Shown: positions 10,451-18,782 of the stretch, piece after piece | Numbering within the stretch: position 1 is the stretch's first letter | Layout of the letters: every line of letters starts with the position of its first letter | Assembly (NCBI RefSeq): GCF_021730305.1 | Contig: NZ_CP032674.1 | Location: 915,001 to 979,000 of the forward strand | Origin: Xanthobacter sp. YC-JY1 | GTDB taxonomy: Bacteria; Pseudomonadota; Alphaproteobacteria; Rhizobiales; Xanthobacteraceae | Direction of reading: 5' to 3' | Length of the DNA stretch: 64,000 bases | Translations under genes and position numbers: made by a program | The notes under the pieces: generated by a model | Told to the model about the DNA's origin: nothing | What the model saw: only the letters and a program-made list of their open reading frames with translations | The model's database searches: none

Positions 10451-11224
10451 ATGGCCATGCTCGATCCCCGCACGCTGACCCTCGTCGTGACCGGCGCCAC
10501 CTCGGGCATCGGCGCCGCCACCGTCCGCCGCTTCGCGAGCGCGGGATCGAAGGTGGTGGCCGTGGGCCGCCGGGCCGACCGCCTGGAAGGCCTCAAGGCC
10601 GAGTTTGGCGACCTGATCCTCCCGCTGGAGCTCGACGTGCGCGACGAAAAGGCGACGGTCGACGCCCTCTCCAGCCTGCCGGCGCCGTTCGCCGACTACA
10701 ACATCGTCTTCGCCAATGCCGGCCTCGCGCTCGGGCTGGAGCCCGCCCAGAACGCGGATCTGGACGAGTGGAAGACCATGGTGGAGACCAACATCACCGG
10801 CATGCTCACCACCGTGCGCGCGAGCCTGCCGGCCATGGTGGCGCGCAAGGAGGGGCATGTGGTGTTCACCGGCTCCGTCGCCGGCGACTACCCTTATTTC
10901 GGCGGCAACGTCTACGGCGCCACCAAGGCCTTCGTGAAGCAGTTCTCCCTGAACCTGTGGGCGGATGTGGCCGGTACCGGGGTGCGCGTCACCAACATCG
11001 AGCCGGGCCTCGTGGAGACCGAGTTCTCCGTGGTCCGTTTCGCCGGCGACAAGGGCAAGGCGGATCAGGTCTATGCCGGCTACACGCCCATGACCGCCGA
11101 GGACATCGCCGAGCAGGTCTATTTCGCCTGCACCATGCCCCGCCACGTCAACATCAACCGCATCCAGTGCATGGCGGGCCAGCAGACCTTCAACGGGCTG
11201 ACCGTGCGGCGCGACCCCGCCTGA
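10451..11224 (+). CDS. ydfG: NADP-dependent 3-hydroxy acid / L-allo-threonine dehydrogenase (YdfG-like SDR)
   Basis: This 257-residue short-chain dehydrogenase matches E. coli YdfG along its whole length. Shared features are TGATSGIG, the GRRADRLEGLK NADP-binding Arg pair, FANAGLALGLEPA, the catalytic Ser in FTGSVAG, YGATKAFVKQFSLNL, and the distinctive end in which HVNINRIQCMAGQQTFNGL aligns with the YdfG C-terminus. The family oxidises L-serine, L-allo-threonine and 3-hydroxy acids; the E. coli enzyme also reduces malonic semialdehyde. The start at ATG 10451 is set by GGAG at 10441-10444. It is followed after 82 bases by the Ada-like gene. Confidence 0.88.
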   Translation: MAMLDPRTLTLVVTGATSGIGAATVRRFASAGSKVVAVGRRADRLEGLKAEFGDLILPLELDVRDEKATVDALSSLPAPFADYNIVFANAGLALGLEPAQNADLDEWKTMVETNITGMLTTVRASLPAMVARKEGHVVFTGSVAGDYPYFGGNVYGATKAFVKQFSLNLWADVAGTGVRVTNIEPGLVETEFSVVRFAGDKGKADQVYAGYTPMTAEDIAEQVYFACTMPRHVNINRIQCMAGQQTFNGLTVRRDPA

Positions 11225-11306
11225 TGGCAAGGGCGGGGGAAATCGGGTGGCCGGCGCTTGCGGCGCCTGCTGAGATGGGCAACGCTCGATCAGAAGGAGA
11301 CGTGCC

Positions 11307-12236
11307 GTGCTGGCGCTCGATGCCCCCGATCTCATCCTGCCCGCGGCGGCGCCGAGGCTGACGGCGACGCCTGCCGCGCCGCTCGACATCGCCGCCCGCG
11401 ACTATGACGTGGTGCGCCGGGCGGTGGAGTACATCTCCCGCAATGTGCGCCGCCAGCCGGAGGTGGAGGAGATCGCCGCCGCCACCGGCGTCTCTGCCCG
11501 CGCGCTGACAGACCTGTTCCGCCGCTGGTGCGGCCTCACGCCCAAGGCATTCCTGCAGGCGGTGACGCTCGATCGCGCCCGGCGCATCGTTGCCGAATGC
11601 CCCAACGTGCTGGATGCCGCGCTGGAGCTGGGTCTCTCCGGCCCCGGCCGGCTGCACGACCTGTTCGTGGTGCACGAGGCCATGTCGCCGGGGGAGTGGA
11701 AGACCGGCGGCGCCGGCCTCGTTATCCGCTTCGGCTTCCACCCGTCCCCGTTCGGGCAGGCGCTGGCCATGTCCACGCCGCGCGGCCTGTGCGGCCTCGC
11801 CTTCGCCGATCTGGGGGAGGAGGCGGCGGCGCTCGCCGACATGCGCTCGCGCTGGCCCAACGCCACCTATCTGGAAGACCCGACCGCCACCGCCCCGCTG
11901 GTGGCGCAGATATTCGATCCCGCCTCCTGCCGGGGCGACCAGCCCCTGCGCATCGTCTTCATCGGCACGGATTTCGAGATCCGGGTGTGGGAGACGCTGC
12001 TACGCATCCCCATGGGCCGGGCGACCACCTATTCCACCATCGCCGAGCACGTGGGACGGCCCAAGGCGGCGCGTGCGGTGGGCGCGGCCATCGGCAAGAA
12101 CCCCATCTCCTTCGTGGTGCCATGCCACCGCGTCATCGGCAAGAGCGGCGACCTCACGGGCTACCACTGGGGCCTGACGCGCAAGCGCGCCATACTCGGC
12201 TGGGAAGCCGCGAAGGTGGAGCCTAAGGCGGAGTAA
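11307..12236 (+). CDS. Ada-like protein: AraC-type helix-turn-helix fused to O6-alkylguanine-DNA alkyltransferase
   Basis: This 309-residue protein joins an AraC-type DNA-binding region (about residues 35-130, VEEIAAATGVSARALTDLFRRW) to a methylated-DNA-cysteine S-methyltransferase domain. The latter ends with the active-site motif PCHRVIGKSG near residue 275 and the following GYHWGLTRK helix. It repairs O6-methylguanine by irreversible transfer to the active Cys. The N-terminal Ada zinc/phosphotriester domain with its four cysteines is absent, so methylphosphotriester sensing as in E. coli Ada is not expected. GTG 11307 has AAGGAGA six bases upstream. No alkA or alkB is adjacent. It converges with hemH. 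Confidence 0.88.
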   Translation: MLALDAPDLILPAAAPRLTATPAAPLDIAARDYDVVRRAVEYISRNVRRQPEVEEIAAATGVSARALTDLFRRWCGLTPKAFLQAVTLDRARRIVAECPNVLDAALELGLSGPGRLHDLFVVHEAMSPGEWKTGGAGLVIRFGFHPSPFGQALAMSTPRGLCGLAFADLGEEAAALADMRSRWPNATYLEDPTATAPLVAQIFDPASCRGDQPLRIVFIGTDFEIRVWETLLRIPMGRATTYSTIAEHVGRPKAARAVGAAIGKNPISFVVPCHRVIGKSGDLTGYHWGLTRKRAILGWEAAKVEPKAE

Positions 12237-12252
12237 GAGGCGGGGAGGGGGC

Positions 12253-13311
12253 CTACCCCACCCAGCCCCGCAATTCCCGCTCCACCACGGTCTTCAGCAC
12301 CCGCATGCCCTCATCGCCGGCATTGAGGCAGGGGATGGCGGCGAATTTCTCGCCGCCGGCGTGCTCGAAGATCTCTCGGTTTTCGACGCCGATTTCCTCC
12401 AGCGTCTCCAGGCAGTCGGCGACGAAGCCGGGGTTGAACACGGCGAGGCGCTTCACGCCGCTTTCGGCGAGGGCCTTCACCGTCTCGTCCGTATAGGGCT
12501 TCAGCCATTCTTCGCGGCCGAAGCGGGACTGGAAGGTGAGGCGAAAGCGCTTCTCGTCCATGCCGAGCCGCGCGCGCAGCAGGCGGGCGGTCTTGGCGCA
12601 CTGGCAGTGATAGGGGTCGCCCTTCATGAGGTAGGACTTCGGCACGCCGTGGAAGGAGGCGAGGATTACCTCCGGCTCGAAGTCCAAAGCCGCCAGATTC
12701 CGCTCCAGGTCGCGCGCCACCGCATCGATATAGACGGGATCATCGTGCCAAGGCGGCGCGACGCGCAGCGTCGGCTGCCAGCGCATTTCCTTCAGCGCGT
12801 CGAAGGCCTTGTCGCAGACCGTCGCGGAGGTGGCGGCGGCATATTGCGGATAGAGCGGCATTAGCAGGATGCGCTCGCAGCCCTGCGCCTGAAGCGCGGC
12901 GAGGCGCTCGGCGATGGGTGGCTTGCCGTAGCGCATGGCGAAATCCACGACGATGCGCTCATCGATGCCGGCGAAATGGGCGGCGAGCTTCTCGGCCTGG
13001 TCGCGGGTGATGGTCTTGAGCGGGCCTTCGTTGCGCTCGTTGTTCCAGATGCTGGCATAGTCGCGGCCCTTGGGGCCGGGGCGCTTGGTGAGGATGATGG
13101 CGTTGAGCACGAACCACCACAGCGCGCGGTTCACCTCGATCACCCGCCGGTCCCAGAGGAACTCCTTCAGATAGGCGCGCATGGACCAGTAGTCCGTCGC
13201 CTCCGGCGTGCCGAGATTGACGATGAGCACGCCCACGCGCCCGAACGCCACCTTCGGGTGGTCCTTGGGCAGATGGGTGGAATCGGCGGAGAAGGCGGGA
13301 GCGTCGATCAT
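12253..13311 (-). CDS. hemH: Ferrochelatase
   Basis: HemH inserts ferrous iron into protoporphyrin IX to make protoheme, the last step of heme synthesis, at the inner face of the membrane. The 352-residue protein carries VGVLIVNLGTP at the N-terminus, LLMPLYPQYAAAT, the signature ASFHGVPKSYLMKGDPY with the catalytic His, the LTFQSRFGREEWLKPYT block with the conserved Gly/Glu/Trp, and NPGFVADCLETLEEI near the end. The ATG at 13311 begins MIDAPAF; the open frame upstream of it is not needed. A tRNA-Val gene lies 178 bases upstream on the same strand. Confidence 0.95.
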   Translation of the reverse strand: MIDAPAFSADSTHLPKDHPKVAFGRVGVLIVNLGTPEATDYWSMRAYLKEFLWDRRVIEVNRALWWFVLNAIILTKRPGPKGRDYASIWNNERNEGPLKTITRDQAEKLAAHFAGIDERIVVDFAMRYGKPPIAERLAALQAQGCERILLMPLYPQYAAATSATVCDKAFDALKEMRWQPTLRVAPPWHDDPVYIDAVARDLERNLAALDFEPEVILASFHGVPKSYLMKGDPYHCQCAKTARLLRARLGMDEKRFRLTFQSRFGREEWLKPYTDETVKALAESGVKRLAVFNPGFVADCLETLEEIGVENREIFEHAGGEKFAAIPCLNAGDEGMRVLKTVVERELRGWVG

Positions 13312-13489
13312 CAGGTCCTCGGCTGCTGCCGGTGAGATGGCGCCTCGGCCGGGGCGCGTCAATGCGCCCGCAGGCGCAGCTCTTTTACGCGACCGGGCGC
13401 GCGCTGGATGGCCGGTGCCGCACACGCGATGACGGCCCGGACGGCTGGTGCCGCCGGACGGATCAATCGCCGGATGATGAAGTGAGGGA

Positions 13490-13564
<75 letters not shown>

Positions 13565-13650
13565 CCTCGCAGGAGCCGCCTCTATATCGGCTCGAAACGC
13601 CGGAGGCAAGGCGGGTGTGTCGAAGGATGTTCCGGCCTGTGGATGACGCG

Positions 13651-14013
13651 TCAGGCGGCCGCCAGCATCTTGCCCACCTCGCTCACGAGGTCGCGCAGGT
13701 GGAAGGGCTTGGAGAGCACCTTGGCCTCGCTCGGCGCCTCGCCATCGGCATTGAGGGCGACCGCGGCGAAGCCGGTGATGAACATCACCTTCAGGTCGGG
13801 ATCGAGCTCGGTGGCCCGGCGGGCCAGCTCGATGCCGTCCATCTCCGGCATCACGATGTCGGTGAGGAGCAGTTCGAACGGCTCCTCCCGCATGCGTTCG
13901 TAGGCGGAGCGGCCGTTGTCGCAGGAGGCGACGGAGTAGCCCGCATTCTGCAACGCCTTCACGAGGAAGCGTCGCATGTCGTTGTCGTCTTCAGCGAGCA
14001 GGATCTTGGCCAC
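13651..14013 (-). CDS. cpdR: Single-domain response regulator CpdR
   Basis: This 120-residue protein is a lone receiver domain with no output domain. The acidic pocket is EDDND, the phosphoacceptor Asp is in LLLTDIVMPEMDG (near residue 52), followed by the conserved Thr of FITGF and the Lys of SKPFHLRDL. In alphaproteobacteria CpdR receives phosphate through CckA-ChpT and, when unphosphorylated, localises or primes the ClpXP protease for cell-cycle proteolysis. The sequence closely fits that family. It is divergent from the hutG-like gene, a neighbourhood I recall from other rhizobial genomes. The C-terminus ends in LAAA. Confidence 0.9.
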   Translation of the reverse strand: MAKILLAEDDNDMRRFLVKALQNAGYSVASCDNGRSAYERMREEPFELLLTDIVMPEMDGIELARRATELDPDLKVMFITGFAAVALNADGEAPSEAKVLSKPFHLRDLVSEVGKMLAAA

Positions 14014-14203
14014 GCCGCTTCCCCTGATGTCATGTTCTGTCCACCCCCGGCCAGAGCAGGGGGTTCATATGACTTGTCTGCCGCATTCGGGTAAATTCGA
14101 AGTGAAAGCCGCGCCACCCCTTTCCAAAAGGTGTTTCGCCGGGCCATCATTCCGCCGCCCGCCGGTGTGAATTCCGGAACTATTCCAAGGTGCTGGGTTC
14201 TTG

Positions 14204-15091
14204 ATGACTGCCTGTCTCGCCGACACCATTGAACCCGCATTCGAGGTGCTCACTCCGGTCGAGGCGCGCGCGCCCTTCCTCTTCAACTCCCCGCATTCCG
14301 GCCGTATCTATCCGCGCAGTTTCGTCGAGCAGACCCGCCTCGACTTTTCAACCCTGCGCCGCTCCGAGGATACGTTCGTCGACGAATTGTTCGGCGACTG
14401 CGTCGCGCTCGGCGCGCCGATGATGCGGGCGCTGTTCCCGCGCTCCTTCCTCGACCTCAATCGCGAGCCGTACGAGCTCGACCCGCGGATGTTCGACGGC
14501 CGTCTGCCGCCGTTCGCCAACACGCGGTCGATTCGCGTGTCCGGCGGCCTCGGCACCATTGCCCGGGTGGTGGGCGACGCGCAGGAGATCTATCCGCGCC
14601 GCCTCGCCGTGAACGAGGCGCTGGAGCGCATCGAGACCTATTACAAGCCTTACCACCAGACCCTGCGCCGCCTCGTGGGGCGAATCCAGCGGGAATGGGG
14701 GCTGGCGGTGTTGGTGGATTGCCACTCCATGCCCTCCACCTCCGCGCGGGACGAGGTGGCGCGGGCCGATTTCGTCATCGGCGATCGCTACGGCACAAGC
14801 TGCAGCGATCTGGTGACCGACGCCATCGAACGGTCCCTCACCGCCCGCGGCTACCGGGTAGTGCGCAACAAGCCCTATGCGGGCGGCTATATTACTGAGC
14901 ACTACGGAAACCCCTCCGCCGGCCTGCACGCGGTGCAGATCGAGCTCAACCGCAGCCTCTACATGGACGAGGCCGGCTATGAGCGAAATGGCGGATTTAC
15001 GCGGGTTCAGGCCGATATTCGCACCCTGATGGGGGATCTGTTCATCGCGGTGTCGGAGGGCCTTGCCCCGCTCCGTGCGGCAGCTGAATGA
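14204..15091 (+). CDS. hutG: N-formylglutamate amidohydrolase
   Basis: This 295-residue enzyme hydrolyses N-formylglutamate to formate and glutamate (the last step of one histidine-degradation route) or acts on related N-formyl amino acids. Family motifs are FNSPHSGRIYP near residue 27, LDLNREPYELDPRMF, IYPRRLAVNEALERI, the metal-ligand region VDCHSMPS, and KPYAGGYITEHYG. The ATG at 14204 is preferred over the overlapping TTG at 14201. AAGG at 14187-14190 is a rather distant ribosome-binding site, so translation may be modest. No other hut gene is present, so its job may be general formyl-amino-acid salvage. Confidence 0.88.
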   Translation: MTACLADTIEPAFEVLTPVEARAPFLFNSPHSGRIYPRSFVEQTRLDFSTLRRSEDTFVDELFGDCVALGAPMMRALFPRSFLDLNREPYELDPRMFDGRLPPFANTRSIRVSGGLGTIARVVGDAQEIYPRRLAVNEALERIETYYKPYHQTLRRLVGRIQREWGLAVLVDCHSMPSTSARDEVARADFVIGDRYGTSCSDLVTDAIERSLTARGYRVVRNKPYAGGYITEHYGNPSAGLHAVQIELNRSLYMDEAGYERNGGFTRVQADIRTLMGDLFIAVSEGLAPLRAAAE

Positions 15092-15330
15092 CAAAGCCCT
15101 GCATTTTTGCATAAGGTGCCTTGCGTTTTTCGTATGGCAAGGCTACCAATTGCGCACGGTTGCCGAGGAATTACTCAGGCACCATCGAATTCCGGCCCGG
15201 ACTGGCTTCGCCCTGCGAAGACGTCCGCGAGACACGGGATCGAATGGCGGCGCAAGACCGCATCCAGGGATGGAACGAGAGGGGCCTAGACAGGGCGGCG
15301 GGTGACGGCGAATGCCGGATCGGCCAGCCC
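15092..15330. other. Intergenic region after hutG, no convincing gene
   Basis: A 7-bp stem (GCCTTGC at 15118-15124 with GCAAGGC at 15137-15143, loop with a T-run) lies shortly after hutG and may slow or end transcription. An 84-codon open frame starting at 15121 has no ribosome-binding site and runs into the sRNA terminator, so it is not called. Confidence 0.4.
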
Positions 15331-15331
15331 G

Positions 15332-15430
15332 AAAAAGAAAGGGGCCGTCCGCGTGAGCAGACGGCCCAAGTCTAGGGAGGAAACGCCCAAGGAGGGCAGC
15401 GACACAGCGACGCCAATCGCCGTGTCGCAA
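15332..15430 (-). ncRNA. Predicted anti-Shine-Dalgarno small RNA, copy A
   Basis: On the minus strand a sigma70-like promoter (15436-15464) is followed by about 98 bases that end in an intrinsic terminator: an 8-bp stem, GGGCCGTC/GACGGCCC, then CTTTCTTTTTC. The body contains GCCC-TCCTT-GGGC, a hairpin exposing UCCUU in its loop, followed by unpaired UUUCCUCCCU. Both are complementary to Shine-Dalgarno sequences. Thirty-nine bases (15363-15401) are identical to copy B at 15900-15938, whereas flanks and stem sequences differ but keep pairing. This is the pattern of alphaproteobacterial CCUCC-motif sRNAs such as the alpha-r14/NfeR1 and CcsR groups, which are stress- or growth-linked translational repressors. 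Exact ends are estimates. Confidence 0.75.
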
Positions 15431-15435
15431 TGCAC

Positions 15436-15464
15436 AAATAGCCGAGTGCAGTGCCATAAATCAA
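15436..15464 (-). promoter_or_regulatory. Promoter of sRNA copy A
   Basis: On the minus strand TTGATT (-35) and CTATTT (-10) are separated by exactly 17 bases. The predicted start lies near 15428-15431. The same geometry recurs at copy B. Confidence 0.65.
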
Positions 15465-15871
15465 GTGCGCGTTTGTCGCAGTCTGGTATACCACGGTAAT
15501 TGATTGATTTTTATAAGGATTTATTTCTCCCGGCTAAGCCCGGGCTGGGGCCTGCGCGATCGGGCCGCTCAAAAAAAATCGACAAAAGCGTGCGCTTGGT
15601 CCGACTCGGCCGTGCCCGGGGATGGCCAGGACTCGGCATGTCCGGCTGTTGCCCGGCGCCGGGGCCCATGGTGACAGCCAGTCGATCAGGGCTAAACGCA
15701 CGCAGGTGGACGCGCGCGGTCGACCACAGCCGCGAGCTTCTCTTCACGCGCCACGGGCGCGGAGCGGGATCTGGCAGGGCAGGGGTCGCGAGCAGGGGGA
15801 GGCGGAGGCGGACGCAGGCCACCGGGACTTTGCCGGGCGGCGCGCATTTCCTGCCTCGGCATGAGGGGCCG
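15465..15871. other. Spacer between the two sRNA genes, nothing supported
   Basis: This stretch starts AT-rich (15480-15540) and becomes GC-rich. Open frames are present on both strands but are Arg/Pro-rich, lack start signals and overlap the sRNAs. No gene is called. The AT-rich part upstream of the copy A promoter could hold an UP element or a regulator site. Confidence 0.4.
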
Positions 15872-15962
15872 AAAAAAGAAAGGGGCCGCTGAGAACAGCG
15901 GCCCAAGTCTAGGGAGGAAACGCCCAAGGAGGGCAGCGGCACCGCAACAAGCAATGCCGCGC
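15872..15962 (-). ncRNA. Predicted anti-Shine-Dalgarno small RNA, copy B
   Basis: This second tandem copy on the minus strand is about 90 bases long. Its terminator has a 9-bp stem (15883-15891 with 15896-15904), an AGAA tetraloop in plus orientation, and a CCTTTCTTTTTTC tail. The central 39 bases (15900-15938) are identical to copy A, including the UCCUU-loop hairpin and the UUUCCUCCC strand. The 5' leader differs from copy A, which may give different targets or stability. The compensating changes in the terminator stems between copies argue for selection on RNA structure. Confidence 0.75.
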
Positions 15963-15968
15963 TGCATC

Positions 15969-15997
15969 AATATGACGAACGGCCCCCTCTGCATCAA
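15969..15997 (-). promoter_or_regulatory. Promoter of sRNA copy B
   Basis: On the minus strand TTGATG (-35) and CATATT (-10) are spaced by 17 bases, matching the copy A promoter. The predicted start is near 15962. Confidence 0.65.
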
Positions 15998-16302
15998 GTC
16001 CGTGACAGGCAGATAGTTTGTGCATCTGTCCAACATTTAAAACCATTTATTTTCAGCCCATTGCGGCGGGCCTGCCCAATCTTTGCGCGTCCTGCCTGCC
16101 GCGCCTGCCGCTGCGGCGATCATCTCGCATCGCACGTGTGCCGCCGGGATCATCGCGAGCCGAATTCGGAAGGCGTGCCGGATCGGGCCGCCCCGCGACC
16201 GGAGCCGGCCGTCCCCCGCAGATTTTCCTTGGCAGCCGCAGGCACCCGCGCTTTCTTGCCGGCGCGGGCACCCTCGGCCCGCCCGATCGTTCCGGAGCGC
16301 CC
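15998..16302. other. Divergent region between sRNA copy B and hisN
   Basis: About 300 bases separate the leftward sRNA from hisN. The left part is AT-rich (around 16020-16055) and probably carries promoter elements. The hisN reading frame is open upstream of its ATG, but the GC-rich translation there is not protein-like. Nothing else is supported. Confidence 0.4.
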
Positions 16303-17088
16303 ATGACCGCCGTCGATTTCGACGCCTTCGTCCATCAGCTTGCGACCGTCTCGGGCGAGGCCATCCTGCCCTTCTTCCGCACGGCCCTGGGCATCGAGGA
16401 CAAGAGCGCGGGCCGCGCCTTCGATCCCGTCACCGAGGCAGACCGGGCGGCCGAGCAGGCCATGCGCGCGCTCATCCGCTCCACCTTCCCCGCCCACGGC
16501 ATCATCGGCGAGGAGTTCGAGAACGTGGTGGCGAGCGCACCCTACACGTGGGCACTGGACCCCATCGACGGCACCAAGTCATTCATCGCCGGCCTGCCCG
16601 CCTGGGGCACGCTGATTGGCCTTCTGAAGGAGGGCGATCCGGTCTACGGCATGATGCACCAGCCGTTCATCGGCGAGCGCTTCTTCGGCGACGGCGGCGC
16701 GGCGCGCTATCGCGGCCCGGCCGGCGAGCGCACCCTCGCCACCCGCGACTGCGGACGGCTGGAGGACGCGGTGCTCTACACCACCAGCCCCCGTCTCATG
16801 AACGAGGAAGACCGCGCCGCCTTCGGCACCGTGGAGGAGCGCGTGCGCATGTCGCGCTACGGCGGCGATTGCTACGCCTATTGCATGGTGGCGGCGGGCC
16901 TTATCGATCTCGTCATCGAGACCGGCCTGCAGGATCACGACGTGATTGCCCTGGTGCCCATCATCGAGGGCGCGGGCGGCGTGGTCACCAGCTGGGAAGG
17001 TGGTTCGCCGGTGGCGGGCGGCCGCGTGGTCGCGGCCGGCAGCCGCAAGGTGCACGAGGCGGCGCTGCGCCAGCTCACCGGCGGCTGA
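16303..17088 (+). CDS. hisN: Histidinol-phosphatase, inositol-monophosphatase family
   Basis: This 261-residue Mg-dependent phosphatase probably dephosphorylates L-histidinol phosphate in histidine synthesis. It has the inositol-monophosphatase-fold metal sites: the Asp/Glu of FDPVTEADRAAE, GEEFE near residue 68, and the WALDPIDGTKSFIAGLP motif. These are followed by the C-terminal GLQDHDVIALVPIIEGAGG segment carrying the last metal-binding Asp. The extended SFIAGLPAWGTLIG pattern is typical of HisN rather than generic SuhB. The ATG at 16303 is set by CCGGAG five bases upstream. Its position close to cpdR and hutG matches what I recall from other Rhizobiales. It converges with the hydrolase gene after only six bases. 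Confidence 0.88.
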   Translation: MTAVDFDAFVHQLATVSGEAILPFFRTALGIEDKSAGRAFDPVTEADRAAEQAMRALIRSTFPAHGIIGEEFENVVASAPYTWALDPIDGTKSFIAGLPAWGTLIGLLKEGDPVYGMMHQPFIGERFFGDGGAARYRGPAGERTLATRDCGRLEDAVLYTTSPRLMNEEDRAAFGTVEERVRMSRYGGDCYAYCMVAAGLIDLVIETGLQDHDVIALVPIIEGAGGVVTSWEGGSPVAGGRVVAAGSRKVHEAALRQLTGG

Positions 17089-17094
17089 GCACCC

Positions 17095-18036
17095 TCAGAT
17101 CGGCGTGCCCGGAATGAAGGCGTCGAACGCCGCCCAGAACTGGGCGCGGAAGATGTCGCGTTCCATCAGCAGCTCGTGCCGGCTGGCCGGCACCACCACA
17201 TGGGCGCCGGCGATGAGCCGGGCCGAGAAATGCTCGATGGCCTTGTTGGACACGAGCCGCTCTCCCCCTGCCGCGATGATGAGCAGCGGCTGGCGGATGC
17301 GCGGGATCACGTCGGGATGGGTCAATTCCGCCATGGTGGAATAGGCGCCCGCCAGCCAGCCGATGGTCGGCGCCCCGAGATCGAGCTGCGGATAGGCCGT
17401 GACCAGAGCGTGGGTTCGATCGAATCGGCCGCGGTCCGAGGTCAGCGGATTGCCCTCGAACTTCAGCCGCGCCAGCGAGCGCCCGCGTCCGCCCGGCACG
17501 AAGGCGCGGGCGAAGCCGATGTGGGAGAGCACGGTGGCGGTCGGCCGCACGATGCCCTCGAAGGGCACCGAATCAAGCCCCAGCATGGGCGCGCTCAACA
17601 CCATGCGGTCGAACCAGCGCTGCCCCTCCAGCACGGAAGACAGGAGGATCGAACCGCCCATGGAGTGGGCCAGCGCGAAGTGGGGCGGCGGACAATCCGG
17701 CAGCAGCACCTCGCGGGCGAAGGCCTCGAGGTCGAGCAGATAGTCCGAAAAGCGGGTGACGTGCCCCTTCAGGCGGTTGCGCAGCAGATGCTGGGAGCCG
17801 CCCTGGCCGCGCCAGTCCAGCAGCGCCACGGCGAAGCCGCGCGACCTCAGCTCGCGCACCACCTCGAAATATTTCTCGATGAACTCGCAGCGGCCGCTGA
17901 ACAGCGCGACGGTGCCTTTCGCCTTGCCCTCGGGCATGAAGCGGGCGAAGCGCAGGCGCACGCCGTCGCGGGCGGTGATCTCGCCTTCGATCGCGCCTTC
18001 GGGCACCGGATTGTTCGGCAGGGAATAGAGCGTCAT
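17095..18036 (-). CDS. Alpha/beta hydrolase, PldB-type lysophospholipase/monoacylglycerol lipase
   Basis: This 313-residue serine hydrolase has the GxSxG nucleophile elbow in AHSMGGS near residue 125, an oxyanion strand with FSGRCEFIEKYFEV near residue 47, and the catalytic His in PASRHELLMERD close to the C-terminus. The FIEKYFEVVREL and DWRGQGGSQ pattern is characteristic of the PldB/YqiA-like group, which act on lysophospholipids or monoacylglycerols. There is no signal peptide, so it should be cytosolic. Start is ATG 18036. It lies downstream of a secreted unknown on the same strand (88 bases). The actual substrate is unknown. Confidence 0.85.
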   Translation of the reverse strand: MTLYSLPNNPVPEGAIEGEITARDGVRLRFARFMPEGKAKGTVALFSGRCEFIEKYFEVVRELRSRGFAVALLDWRGQGGSQHLLRNRLKGHVTRFSDYLLDLEAFAREVLLPDCPPPHFALAHSMGGSILLSSVLEGQRWFDRMVLSAPMLGLDSVPFEGIVRPTATVLSHIGFARAFVPGGRGRSLARLKFEGNPLTSDRGRFDRTHALVTAYPQLDLGAPTIGWLAGAYSTMAELTHPDVIPRIRQPLLIIAAGGERLVSNKAIEHFSARLIAGAHVVVPASRHELLMERDIFRAQFWAAFDAFIPGTPI

Positions 18037-18123
18037 GAGGCTCGCAGCGATGGAAGGCGGGCGGGCTGAGGGTTACACGCCGGGCGCCCGCTTCACAATC
18101 GCCGTCTCGCGCGGGAGCAGCGC

Positions 18124-18636
18124 TCAGCGCGGCGCGCCGGAGCCGATGACCTGCATGCCGCTGATGTCGCCGCTGGCGGCATCCAGCACCAGCCGCACCC
18201 GCTCGCCGCGCGGGCCGGTGGCCTCGGCGAGGAAGCTCTGGCCGCGCTGGCGCACGGCGCCGATCTGGCGGAAGCCGCGGGCCTCCAGGCTCGGCGCGAC
18301 GGTCTCTGCAGTGAGCGGAAGGGGGCCGGCGGGGGCGATCTGGTAGGGCCGGTAGGCGCGGGGGGCGATGGCGCCGCCGGGCATCAGGGCGGCCTCGTCC
18401 GGCATCTGGGTCGCGGTGACGGAGGCGGCGCGGGCGAGCGGCAGGCCGGGCAGGGCGATCGTCCCGGCTTCGCTTGGCGGATGGTACGAGTGCAAAGGCG
18501 GGGGCTTGGCCGGAACGGCCGGCTGGACAGCGGGCGGGGCCGGCGGCTCGGGGCCGCACTGGGCGAGGGCCCGCGTCATGGGCGGCGCGAGCGCCATCAG
18601 GAAGAAGGCCGCACAGGCGGCCGCACAGGCCCGCAT
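18124..18636 (-). CDS. Secreted Pro/Ala-rich protein of unknown function
   Basis: This 170-residue protein begins with a clear signal peptide (MRACAAACAAFFLMALAPP, cleavage near ALAQC). A Pro-rich linker of about 45 residues follows. The C-terminal 75 residues contain SLEARGFRQIGAVRQRGQSF and VRLVLDAASGDISG, a pattern like the short PepSY-related repeat domains seen in rhizobial periplasmic proteins. The ATG at 18636 is chosen because GGGGAGG lies eight bases upstream; an in-frame start at 18669 lacks one. The function is not recognised. It may be co-transcribed with the hydrolase downstream. Confidence 0.7.
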   Translation of the reverse strand: MRACAAACAAFFLMALAPPMTRALAQCGPEPPAPPAVQPAVPAKPPPLHSYHPPSEAGTIALPGLPLARAASVTATQMPDEAALMPGGAIAPRAYRPYQIAPAGPLPLTAETVAPSLEARGFRQIGAVRQRGQSFLAEATGPRGERVRLVLDAASGDISGMQVIGSGAPR

Positions 18637-18782
18637 CGCCCGACCTCCCCTTGCTCCCCGCCTCCTCACCGGATCACGCCGCGGACGGAGCAGATGTCGT
18701 TGGGGAAAAGTCTAGCCGCGTCGGGTGAACGCGGGCCTGCGGCGGCGTTCATCGCCGGTTCAGATTGCGGCCGGGGCACCCC

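Noticed and set aside
15500..15892. A 130-codon plus-strand open frame between the sRNAs
   Set aside because: It is Arg/Pro/Gly-rich, has no ribosome-binding site and runs antisense into the sRNA terminator.
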